DNA from: Oehlia diaphana
Lineage: Eukaryota > Glomeromycota > Glomeromycetes > Glomerales > Glomeraceae
NCBI GenBank assembly: GCA_003833135.1
Contig: QZLH01000652.1
Coordinates: 33,041 to 68,918 of the forward strand
Length of the DNA: 35,878 nucleotides
Reading direction: 5' to 3'
Positions within the stretch are counted from its first letter, which is position 1; each line of letters begins with the position of its first letter. Below the pieces are notes generated by a model. The model was not told the DNA's origin, did no database searches, and saw only the letters and a list, made by a program, of their open reading frames with translations. This document shows, piece after piece, positions 19,640 to 28,988 of the stretch. The translations under genes and the position numbers were made by a program.

Positions 19640-20930
19640 TCTGCATAAGACCAATCTGTAAGTATTCTAGATAATGATTTTGCATTCTATTTCTTTACCA
19701 TATATTAACAGTTTCAACTCTAATACATTTTAACGCATACAGGTTATTGGTACCAATGCGCTTTTGCAATTCCTTTTTTCTCAAGGAATGAATAAGTTGT
19801 CAAATACATCAAATATACTTTATTAGTGAAAATATTTTCAAAGAATTACTTAAAGAACTTTTTGATGAGCCAAGTAAAATATTTAATGATAAATATTATG
19901 ATATCACATTTTGGTTTTAAAACACCTGTTTTGTCCTGTCCAGTCTTTATAGACAAAAACAGGAAGAGAAAATGTATAACCGCTACATTATACACTTGAT
20001 TATAATGACAAGATTTGTTCTTAAATATAAAGCTAAAGCTAGAACATCTGATTTTATTAAGCTCTACAACTTACAGCCAGAATCAAAAGAATATCTCTTG
20101 GGGAATGTAAGGTGCAGGTTTTAACACTCATTATATTAATTATTTTTTTGTTCTCTGTTCAATATTAACCAAGCAAAGGAAGAGGACGTACTCTTTGAAG
20201 ATTTAGTTTACTTGGCATTTCTATATGGACGCAATGTATTGTCACTTAAATAAAAAAATGTACCCTTCCCTCAGTCAATCGTACTATTAATCTATCCATG
20301 GACAAAATGAAGAATTTTTTACTGGATTTTGAAGTGGTAGGATTTTTTGATCAGCACTTTGATCTTAAAGGACACAAAATTAGTATCTGCAATTCCGAAT
20401 GTGTACACCAAGAGTTTATGTGTAGTTATAATAAACTAGCTACATTATATGGAATAGAGATGGCTGGAATGGAATACTAAAAACGTATACGTTCTTAACT
20501 GACAACAAAGAATCTAAGGATATTATGCTCGAATATAACATTTGGAGAGGTTTTCAAGGTTTTGAGGAAGCAATTTTTAAACTTACTCACGGAAGAACAC
20601 ATAACATTGGTTACACTTTGTTGGCTAATAAGTTTTTCAGATTGGAACGAAAAATCAACTCATTTTGGTTCCGGTTTCAAAGAGAAGCAAGTCATAGACG
20701 GCTTTATAAGCCTGTAGATTATTATTACTTTGTTGTTTTTTTCGGTTTTTCTAGGGCTTCTACAGTAGTGTAAACGACGTTAGGAATAGTTTCACTTATT
20801 TTCCAAGTAAATCTTGAAATTTTCTTACCTAACCACGGTCATACCAATCGGAAACCTTCTTATTCCGTACACTCAAATGGATGCAATATTATTATAGAAC
20901 CAATAGGACAAGAAATAGGTTAGCTTCTAG
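19640..20930 (+). pseudogene. Unrecognised decayed gene, several coding pieces
   Basis: Base composition is less AT-rich than the surroundings and several plus-strand pieces look coding: ELLKELFDEPSKIFNDKYYD near 19850; a piece ending LYNLQPESKEYLLGNVR near 20105 followed by GTGCAG; KEEDVLFEDLVYLAFLYGRN near 20175; a 60-codon open frame at 20298-20480; and an 82-codon open frame at 20525-20773 with HGRTHNIGYTLLANKFFRLE. They lie in order on one strand but in different frames with stops between. The FNDKYYDITF string is faintly like the start of a BTB domain, but this is not enough for a call. Confidence 0.3.
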
Positions 20931-21239
20931 TTAAAAAAAAATAGGTCTAATTCATTCATCTATTTATTTCGTATAGTATAGTATTGTATTTTTTGCATTA
21001 GCTTAGACCGTCACTATACAGTATATTCTAATCTATCATATTCAATACTTATCAAGGAACAGTATTGAATTTGCTATTGTATAATTTGTTGATATTTATG
21101 CCAATAAACGTAAAGCGTGTATGTACATATTTGGTATCAATAATGATATTAATAATGTGATTCGTATGATTTAAACAGACGAAGCGAAGTTGATATTTTT
21201 GGTCTCGTAATATACTTTAACTGAAATGATGCAACGATA

Positions 21240-21615
21240 TAAGTTAGTAGACATCATCGAAATTTTTTTTTTTTAAATCTCGGTTTAATATTATTTCTTT
21301 GCAGTACCTTTTTAAAAAAGAATTAATAAATTTTCAGTTAATGATTCTTCGAAGGCATATATATAGTTAAAGATATTATGAATAAAGCCCTATAAAATTT
21401 AAATGTTTCAGAAAAATGATCATGTGTCGATTTTATCGGAAATGAACATTTATTGGGGTTTTTCCAGAATTTTAGAAGGTTATATATTATTAGTGGGCAT
21501 CATCGAATTTTTTTTTTAAATCTCGGTTTAATAATTTCGCTGATTATTTCTTTACAGTACCTTTTAAAAATAAATTTTCAGTTTAATAATGGTTCTTCGA
21601 AGACATATAGCATAC
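21240..21615 (+). repeat. Diverged direct duplication of about 125 bp
   Basis: The stretch at 21240-21365 (CATCATCGAA, T-run, AAATCTCGGTTTAATA, TTTCTTTGCAGTACC, TTTTCAGTT, TTCTTCGAAG) recurs in the same order at 21488-21615 (CATCATCGAA, T-run, AAATCTCGGTTTAATA, TTTCTTTACAGTACC, TTTTCAGTT, TTCTTCGAAG). The spacing is about 248 bp. Neither copy is clearly coding. Confidence 0.75.
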
Positions 21616-21703
21616 AATTTACAGATATCAACATCAATAATATAATCAATCAAAAATAATCATTTTTTATTTTTTTACAATTTTATAAACAAAAAATTAC
21701 ATT

Positions 21704-21709
21704 TTTATT
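21704..21709 (-). terminator. Possible polyadenylation signal
   Basis: AATAAA on the minus strand, about 165 bp beyond the stop codon of the secreted-protein gene. Common by chance in such AT-rich DNA. Confidence 0.3.
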
Positions 21710-21872
21710 GCGCAATAGAACAATTAATAAAAAAATTTTTGACATAAACTAAAAAGAAAGTAAAAGAGAGTAATATTTTTTCCTCTCATAACTAATCCTA
21801 CAAAAAAAGATTTTTTTTAAAAAAAAATTCTAACCAACAAAAGAATAAAAATCTAAACAAGTATAAAAAAAA

Positions 21873-23129
21873 TTATTTTGTATTTGTTTCAGATTGTTTA
21901 AGTCTAGCATCACGATCAGCTTCAGTAGTACAAGCAACAGTAGTACCCTTCTTCAAAACTAAAGGTAAAGCAGCACAGATGGTTCCAGAAGCACAATCAC
22001 TTAAAGCAAATTTTCCACCAGAACATTGGGCAAACTTATTATCAACGCAAGCTACGTCATTGTCATTACATTTATCGTCTGGCTTGAGTGCATCAAATTT
22101 CTTTTGTAAAGCTTTTGCATCAGCGGCATTCTGTTTTCGGATGTCTGCCAAGTTTCCATCACCATTAGCGGGAGGTGTTTTTAAGTTATTTCCATCGCCG
22201 TTGCCGCCATCTTTATCGTCATTTTCGTTGCCGCCATCTTTATTGTCATTTTCGTTGCCACCATCTTTATTATCATTTTCGTTGCCACCATCTTTATTGT
22301 CATTTTCGTTGCCACCTTCTTTATTGTCATTTTCGTTGCCGCCATCTTTATCGTCATTTTCGTTGCCGCCATCTTCATCGTCATTTTCGTTACCGCCATC
22401 TTTATTGTCATTTTCGTTGCCGCCATCTTTATTGTCATTTTCGTTACCGCCATCTTCATTGTCATTTTCGTTGCCGCCATCTTCATCGTCATTTTCGTTG
22501 CCGCCATCTTCATCGTCATTTTCGTTACCGCCATCTTCATTGTCATTTTCTTTGCCATTGCCGCCATCGTTGTTAGGAGGAGGGCATTTACATAAATTAT
22601 TGTCGGGTAATTTTCCATCTTTACCATTTTTTGGTGCTTTTTTATCATCTTCATTTTCTGGTACTTTTCCATCTTCATTTTCCGGTGCTTTTAGATCATC
22701 TCCATTTTTTGGTGCTTTTCCATCTTTACCATCTTTTCCATTTTCTGGTGCTTTTACGTCATTTTCATTGCCTGGTGCTTTTCCATTACCATTGTTTTCA
22801 CCACGAGCATCAGCAAGACGGGCTAATCGATCAGCTTCAGTACTACAAGTAATAGAAGTTCCTGGTTTATTAACCAATGGTAATACGACACATTTTAATT
22901 CACCACCACCACAAGAATTCAATTGAAATTTTCCACCAACACATTGAGCGAATTGATCTTCAACACAAGCTTGAGCATTATTTTCACAAGGGGAATCTTT
23001 TGTTAATTTTGCGAATTCTTTTGTTAATTGTTCTGCTTTATCAGCATTGGCAGGACGAAAATTTTGACCTTGAGCTGATGATAAGGTAGTATAACTTAAA
23101 GCCAAAGCGAGTAAAATTGAGAATTTCAT
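21873..23129 (-). CDS. Secreted protein with two CBM19-like domains and acidic repeats
   Basis: A single-exon gene of 418 residues. Residues 1-19 form a signal peptide (hydrophobic core ILLALAL, likely cleavage after SSA), so the product is secreted or wall-bound. Two homologous domains of about 60 residues, each with six cysteines (48, 55, 63, 73, 80, 95 and 354, 361, 369, 379, 385, 400), share FAQCxGGKF, LPLV, GT and the TEADR end. This is the pattern of fungal CBM19-type chitin-binding modules; the family name is from memory of the pattern. Between them lie KAPE/KAPK-rich repeats (117-175), a CKCPPP turn (180-185) and twelve repeats of GGNENDxxD (200-307). The acidic linker would hold two binding heads apart. 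An initiator ATG directly follows an A-rich leader. Likely role: chitin or wall binding at the fungal surface or in symbiosis; the role is inferred. Confidence 0.85.
   Translation of the reverse strand: MKFSILLALALSYTTLSSAQGQNFRPANADKAEQLTKEFAKLTKDSPCENNAQACVEDQFAQCVGGKFQLNSCGGGELKCVVLPLVNKPGTSITCSTEADRLARLADARGENNGNGKAPGNENDVKAPENGKDGKDGKAPKNGDDLKAPENEDGKVPENEDDKKAPKNGKDGKLPDNNLCKCPPPNNDGGNGKENDNEDGGNENDDEDGGNENDDEDGGNENDNEDGGNENDNKDGGNENDNKDGGNENDDEDGGNENDDKDGGNENDNKEGGNENDNKDGGNENDNKDGGNENDNKDGGNENDDKDGGNGDGNNLKTPPANGDGNLADIRKQNAADAKALQKKFDALKPDDKCNDNDVACVDNKFAQCSGGKFALSDCASGTICAALPLVLKKGTTVACTTEADRDARLKQSETNTK
22209..22532 (-). repeat. Minisatellite of twelve 27-bp units inside the secreted-protein gene
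   Basis: Exactly twelve in-frame copies encode GGNENDxxD, where the seventh and eighth residues vary (DE, NE, NK, DK). Unit length is constant at 27 bp, so copy number can change without a frame shift. Other frames and the opposite strand are also open, which creates several long but spurious open frames here. Confidence 0.9.
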
Positions 23130-23400
23130 AATGATTAATTGAAGAAGAGAAAAGGGGCTTTGATGATTTTTTTATTTTTTCTTTAAAAGGTTTTTTTTTT
23201 TTATGCTACCTGTAGCAAAAAAATATTTTAAGAATTTTTTTTTTTTATATAACTCAACGTCTAGCTGAGAATCTTTTTAAGTAGGATTATTGGATTTTTT
23301 TAAAAAAAGGAAAAATATGAATTTTTTGTTGCTCTTCCTCAGGATATTTTTCGGTCATATTTATAATGATCGAGGACCTTTAGGTGAAACAATAAAAAAA
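23130..23400 (-). promoter_or_regulatory. Upstream region of the secreted-protein gene
   Basis: TTATATAA at 23245-23252 lies about 120 bp upstream of the ATG and could be a TATA element. T-runs and A-runs surround it. No known operator was recognised. Confidence 0.4.
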
Positions 23401-23871
23401 AAAAAAAGATAAACAATCAAATGTTTTAATTAATTTATCCGATTAACAAGGTTAAACATTGCATTGTTATTGTTTTTTGTTTGACACGATATTAAAAGAA
23501 TATAAAGGCGCGAAACAGCGAAAAACAACAAACGGGGCTTAGCAGTAAAAACATATGAGTCGGGCAAGGCGATCATTATATTCGGCCGCATAAAAGTATA
23601 TAAAAGTATATTAAAAGTAATTCAACCTAATTTCCAAATTTGGATTAATCCTGTTACATAAACTAAATTATATTAGAATAGTTAAAATTTTTCTTTCTTT
23701 GGAACTTAATTATTGTCTTATTTGATAATTTCAGGTAAAAATTAAAAAAAAAAAATGAAACAATAGATTTTTTTTTTTTTTTTTTTTAAACAACGCCATA
23801 AAATTTTTTTCTTTTTTCTTTTTTTTTGTAATACAAAAAAAATTAATTTTTTGTTTACTTATCTTTATCTT

Positions 23872-23902
<31 letters not shown>

Positions 23903-25680
23903 TTTTATTTATTTTTTTTTTAAAAAAAAATTTATTTTTTTTAAATTTATTTATTTTATTTATTTTATTATTTATATTTTTTTATATTTTTTTAATTTGA
24001 TTTTTTCATTATTTTATTGTTTTTGTAAAGAATGGACAAAAAATCATTTTTTCATGATCTGGTAAACGTAATCATATAAAACCTAAAGGAACAACACTTT
24101 AAAAAAACATGTTTTTTACATTTTTTTTTTTTAAAAAAAAAAATATATATATATAACACTTTTCCATTTTTGTGTTAGTTAATTCTGTTACTTAAGAAAT
24201 TTCCATTAAAAGCCGAATCGAACTAATAAAAAATGATTTAAGAACCAACAAAGGAAATTCTTGGTACTGCGCTACGAAAGAGCGACATTGGTCGAAATTC
24301 TGGCGCAGGGCGCAGAGGATCCTTTTTTTAAATTCTTAATACCCAAATATGATAAATCATGTAATACATATAAGTTATAGTTAATGATTGGATGAAAGAT
24401 TTCTTTACCATATAAACAAAATATATCGAAGATAATAAAAAAATTAAAAGTAAACAAAGGAACAATCTATTCGGAAAAAAGGGGGTAAAACTGCAAAAAT
24501 TCCAAATAGTTTCGAAAAGTTTAAAAAATTTTTTTTTTTTTTAAGCATAAAAAAAAAATTTTTTTTTCTTTTATCTGTTACATAAGGTTTAGTTCAAGTT
24601 TTAAAACATGCACGATATATAATTTGAAATTAATAATGTTACCTTATTTACATAATTGTATAAATAAATTGTTCTTCTCTTGATCCTCTTTCAATTTCTT
24701 CTCCTTATTATAAAACTTTCTCCTTATGTAAAGTATGAAAGGAAATTTCTCACAAATGATGAATAAAAAAAATACATTTCATTTATTTTCATTTATTTCC
24801 AAACAAAGGAATTTTTATTCTGGAGTATATAACCATTATACTTTAAATCAGGATTCTTATATTGTTATTTATTTTTAGAAATAATAATATATTAATAAAC
24901 CTTTTTGAGATCATCCCATGATGATGATGATGACGAAGTTTAGGAGGAGGATGTTATGTTACAACAATTAAAACTTGAAATTATCCAAATTATCCTATAC
25001 TATTACTTTACGTATTTTAAGTACAATTGAGGTAAAATTGCAACATAACCTCATAGCCTCATAGGTAGTAGATCCTTTTTTTTTCCTTAATTGCTAAACA
25101 AGATGCCCCTTTCCCTATATTTAATCATGGTACCTATACCTAAATTATCCGTTCCCTGTACCGATCACCTGTTCAATATACCAATGAATGATTTTTTTCA
25201 TATTTTTGTATATTTTTTGTGTATTACAGTATTTTGTATAATTTGCATTTCTCGTGACCCTGAGAAATAATATGCAATTATTCCCCTAAAAGTTCTAATG
25301 TTTTTTTTACAAACAATAAAAAAAAAAATGTCATAATGAAATAATGAAATCAATTTTGTGATTTCTTCAAAGGGGCATTCGAAATTTTCCAAATTTTTTT
25401 TTTAAAAAAATAAAAATAAAAAAATATATATATATCAAATTAAAAGGGTAAAATTAATAATTAAATAAAAAAAAATTGTACTTTTTGAGGAAAAAAATTT
25501 CTAAAAATATTTAAATTATAATACATTAAATTACATAAAAAAGGCTACACAATAATAAAACTTAATTATAATATTATACAAATCAGGAATTTTATTGGTA
25601 ATTTTATCCGACGATTTTTTTGACATCAACTGATTTATGAAAATACTTGCATTTTTCGGTTATTGTCACCAAAAAAAATT
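23401..25680. other. Intergenic AT-rich DNA with homopolymer and TTTA repeats
   Basis: No gene recognised. A GC-richer patch at 23505-23590 (AAAGGCGCGAAACAGCGAAA onward) has no identified role. A TTTA tandem repeat spans about 23870-23915. An imperfect inverted repeat around GATGTTATGTTACAACAATT (near 24950) and AATTGCAACATAACCTC (near 25037) could form a hairpin. Confidence 0.5.
24264..24329 (+). ncRNA. Candidate small structured RNA ending in a T-run
   Basis: A GC-rich island in very AT-rich DNA. CTGCGC (24268-24273) can pair with GCGCAG (24303-24308), enclosing a CGCT/AGCG hairpin with an ACGAAAG loop, and a second GCGCAG follows. The block ends GGATCC followed by seven T residues, like a polymerase III stop. 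It did not match tRNA, 5S, U2, U4, U5 or U6 as far as could be judged by eye. It could equally be chance or a transposon remnant. Confidence 0.25.
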
Positions 25681-25686
25681 TTTTCT

Positions 25687-25693
25687 TATATAA
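25687..25693 (+). promoter_or_regulatory. Possible TATA element for the gene at 25868
   Basis: TATATAA followed by ACAACTACTTTTCAAG, about 180 bp upstream of the start codon. Confidence 0.4.
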
Positions 25694-25867
25694 ACAACTA
25701 CTTTTCAAGTATCACCATTTAAATCAAAAAAAAAAAAAAAATAAAAAATAAAAAAATTATTGTAACATTTTTTCTTTATTCTTTTATAAACTTTTTTTTT
25801 GTAAACAAATCAAAAAACAGTCTTTTCAAGAAATAAGGCGAAGTTTCCAAATCAAAAATAATAAAAA

Positions 25868-26509
25868 ATGGCTGATACAGGTGTAAATTTTGCTTATGGT
25901 CAAAATATAAGAGGTTTCTCAGCCTTTGTTCCTGTACCTTTTGGTTATAATCCAGGTAAAAGAGATATTTTTGGATTTTTAAAAGTCATAAAAAAAATGG
26001 TTTACTTACATAGGTTACATAATTTTTTTTGTTATTATAGTACAAATGGGAAGATATTATGATGCAATTTATGTATATGGTCCTAACCCAAATTTCCCAA
26101 TATCACACGCCGTATTAGCCGGTGCAGCCGCATATAAGGTATGCAAATTTTCTTTTTCGTTGTATACATACATATGTTTATATAAATATATGTAAACATA
26201 TACGTATATAATATATAGTATATATATATTATGTTTTATTTTTATCGTCCAGTTAAAACTTGTATAATAATTTTTTGTGTTTTTTTTTAGGCTGTTCAAG
26301 AATCATCCAAAGTATTAAGAACGTTGCCGAATAATAATTTACAATCATTTTATTCGCAAGCGATATCAGAAGTTAAAGCAAATGCTGCTCGGGAGGTTCA
26401 AATTTTATTACAAAGATACCCTTTACCTGGTGTAGACCCTATGATGGTAATTGTATCAGCCGAAGAAGGTGCTCATCGGTTATATGATTTCTCAATGAAT
26501 TTTGATTAA
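25868..26509 (+). CDS. Small conserved-looking protein, three exons
   Basis: Exons 25868-25955, 26041-26138 and 26291-26509; both introns are GT-AG (85 and 152 bp) and the spliced frame is open for 134 residues to TAA. The start follows an A-rich leader (AATAATAAAAAATGG). The product begins MADTGVNFAYGQNIRGFSAF, has a central ISHAVLAGAAAYKAVQ helix and a long Gln/Ala-rich helix with EVKANAAREVQILLQRYP. The SHAVLAGAAAY segment faintly resembles the core of CipC/DUF3759 small stress proteins, which have an HxLIAGAAA stretch; this is only a hint. No signal peptide or membrane segment is present, so it is probably cytosolic. Intact frames and exact splice sites indicate a working gene. Function unknown. 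Confidence 0.78.
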
Positions 26510-26812
26510 GTGTATATATTAGTATATACAAAATTTCTTAAATCAATTTTGGTAAAAATTAATTTTGGTAATCAATTTGATAAAACCAATTAATTTTGGT
26601 AAAAAAAAAAAACGTTTGATTACTCTATTTTTTTTCTTAATTTTTTTTTTTTTTCTTTTTCTTTTACTTTTTCTATAATCAAATACATTTCTCTAAAAAA
26701 TAGAGGTTTATCATTGTATATAGCAGTTTTTTTTTTTTTTTAGAAGAAAAATTTTTTTAAAATCTTTGAAATAATTAAAAATTTTCCGTTTAATTTTTTA
26801 ACGATTCATCAC

Positions 26813-27031
26813 GTGCAATTTATCACATTAAGCTCAATTTTTAAAAGATTGGTTTCGGGCAAATTTATGTCCATACCAAAACGGCATACTACATACCAAC
26901 TAGGATTATCCGTATTATCGATCGTTACCATTATACTTACTACAAAGATCGAAAGTAAAAAAAAATCTCAAAAAATATTATTCATTATTAAAAAATTTTT
27001 ATTTTTTTATTTCAATAAAAAAAAAAGATGA
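26813..27031 (+). CDS. Possible small single-pass membrane protein
   Basis: A 72-codon open frame. From the second Met (residue 19, MSIPKRHTTYQ) it has a basic start, a hydrophobic span LGLSVLSIVTIILTTKI and a Lys-rich tail, with less AT-rich third positions in the first half. The layout (GKF, basic turn, one membrane span, KKK) recalls small mitochondrial ATP synthase accessory subunits such as subunit k, but the match is only by eye. The last 25 codons are poly-A/T driven, so the real gene, if any, may end earlier or splice. CACGTG occurs just upstream at 26809. Confidence 0.3.
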   Translation: MQFITLSSIFKRLVSGKFMSIPKRHTTYQLGLSVLSIVTIILTTKIESKKKSQKILFIIKKFLFFYFNKKKR

Positions 27032-27159
27032 AAATATTTACAAAATTTTTCGAAACAAAAAAAAAATTGTCAGATAATTTCGAAAAAAATTTTTTTTTTT
27101 TTTAGAAAAAAAAAAATCAAAAAAAAACTCAAAACTACAACTACTTGCAATATCAAATA

Positions 27160-27160
27160 T

Positions 27161-27207
<47 letters not shown>
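27160..27207. repeat. T21-A27 homopolymer junction
   Basis: A run of 21 T is followed directly by 27 A, forming a perfect palindrome of at least 42 bp. It lies between two genes and could exclude nucleosomes. Such tracts are prone to sequencing and assembly errors. Confidence 0.85.
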
Positions 27208-27432
27208 TAGATTTCAAAGGATATCCCTTTAAAATGATTCCTTAATATGATAATTTTTTTTTTTCTTAAATCACCTTTTGTTTTTTAAAAAAAAATATAT
27301 ATAATTTTCCTTTAAAAAAAAAAAAATCCCGAATTTTTAATTAATTACTCGTTTTCCCACACCCATCCCAACGTGTATATTATATATACATATTATTATT
27401 ATTATTAAATTTTTTTTTTTTTTTTTTTTTTT

Positions 27433-28305
27433 TTAAGTATTAATTGTGAGAGTTTGTTTTAACCAAGCGGAGGTTCTTAATTCTTTCATAATAAAACAAG
27501 CAACGTTGGCCCTACTAATTTTTGTATAAGATAAATTATCATTCAATTTCCACTGGTTAGTTAAATTTCCATTAAATAATCTTCCAGGTCTTATAATGGT
27601 CCAATCGATTTGATCAGAATATTTCTTTACAAGATTTTCTTGCATTTCTTTATCATCTAATATTTTACCAGTAAATAATCTTCCAAAAAACTTTTGCATA
27701 GAACTTAAACGTGTATTAGAGTCACCAACCCCTTGTAAACTAACCACGATCAATCTTCGCACTCCATGATGTATCATTGAATCTATTATATATTGTTGTG
27801 ATCGACTACATATATCAATATCATTATTATTGAATAGACGAGGTCCAATACAATTTATTACAGCATCTTGACCTTCCATTACTTTTTCTAAATCACTACG
27901 TGATAATACTGATCCTACTCTAATTACGAGATTTGGATTACGAAGTTGATAACGTGTGAAAGGTAAATTTGAGTCGGAACGTACTAATGCTGTTACATGA
28001 TATGAAGCATCCAATGCTTGATTAACCACTTGAGTACCTAAACGCCCGGTTGCTCCCAAAACTAATGAAGAACAAAGAAATAAAAGGTAAGATAAAGTTA
28101 ACATCTTTATAAAAACACACAAAGAATAAGAATTGAAAATCTTACCTAAAATATGTTTACCACGCATAGTGCTAGGTGTGAAATCCTCAAAATTCAAAGT
28201 AATCGGGAAAGTTGAAGGAAGAATTGAACTATGAGCAGCCCTTTTAATAACACTATGTGATCTTGTTTTTTTTGATGGAGTTAATGGTAATTGAATTTTT
28301 ATCAT
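27433..28305 (-). CDS. NAD(P)-binding Rossmann protein, NmrA/atypical SDR type
   Basis: Exons 28305-28146 and 28061-27433, with a GT-AG intron (28145-28062, 84 bp) that is a multiple of three and has no stop, so an unspliced frame also exists. Splicing gives KHILVLGATGRLG, the GxxGxxG dinucleotide loop at residues 56-62, directly after a beta strand, which strongly supports it. Later motifs: VTALVRS (end of second strand), DAVINCIG, RRLIVVSLQGVGDS and IDWTIIRPGRL, as in NmrA-like and biliverdin-reductase-B-like atypical SDRs. Length 262 residues is typical. The start chosen is M at 28305; an upstream Met at 28359 only adds a poly-T-derived FFFF stretch. Residues 1-46 are basic and Ser-rich and could be a targeting peptide. 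Likely a redox sensor or reductase; substrate unknown. Confidence 0.85.
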   Translation of the reverse strand: MIKIQLPLTPSKKTRSHSVIKRAAHSSILPSTFPITLNFEDFTPSTMRGKHILGKIFNSYSLCVFIKMLTLSYLLFLCSSLVLGATGRLGTQVVNQALDASYHVTALVRSDSNLPFTRYQLRNPNLVIRVGSVLSRSDLEKVMEGQDAVINCIGPRLFNNNDIDICSRSQQYIIDSMIHHGVRRLIVVSLQGVGDSNTRLSSMQKFFGRLFTGKILDDKEMQENLVKKYSDQIDWTIIRPGRLFNGNLTNQWKLNDNLSYTKISRANVACFIMKELRTSAWLKQTLTINT

Positions 28306-28957
28306 TTTTTTCGTTGCGGTTTTGTGATGAATAATAAGAAAAAAAAAAAAAGGAAACACAAGTATGTGTATATTAATTGAAAGAAATATATATATATATT
28401 GGTCACACGCTTTTGTTAAAAGAGAGAATGTAAAATATAGTTGGAATTTTTTGTTTTAAAAAGAAAATCAATGATTAGGGATAGGGAATAAAAAGAAAAA
28501 ATGTTTTAAACCGCTCAACGGTGCAGAACGGGAAAAAAAAAAAAATTAAATGATGAGAAAATTATCGAGGTTTAAGAATGAAAATTCTGCAGGAGAGATG
28601 TTGGGGTACAATTTTACACACGAGAAAAATATATGACAATAAAGACAATAAAGGAAATAAAAGATATCAAATAAAAGTATTTATATGAAAATTTTTTTAC
28701 AATGGATTGATAACGAAAAATTTACAAGATTTACGATAATGATAATTGTTTTTAATCAATTTTGAACTACAAATGTACAATTTATGTAAATCAATGCCTC
28801 AAATATATTAATATTCTTTTAGTGGTTTGAGCTTTCTTACTATAACCGTTTGTCTTGTTTTCTATAAATGAACTTTGGATATTTGAAAAACGACAGGGGA
28901 AGATTCGTTTTAAAGACTGAGGTTTTAGAAATATATAATATATATATATACTGTATA

Positions 28958-28988
<31 letters not shown>

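Noticed and set aside
21979..22926. 315-codon open frame antisense to the secreted-protein gene, and other frames across the repeat
   Set aside because: Stop-free only because the 27-bp unit lacks stops in several frames. The minus-strand frame has a signal peptide and duplicated cysteine domains, so it is the real gene.
26069..26299. 76-codon open frame on the minus strand
   Set aside because: Antisense to exon 2 and intron 2 of the 25868-26509 gene and driven by AT repeats.
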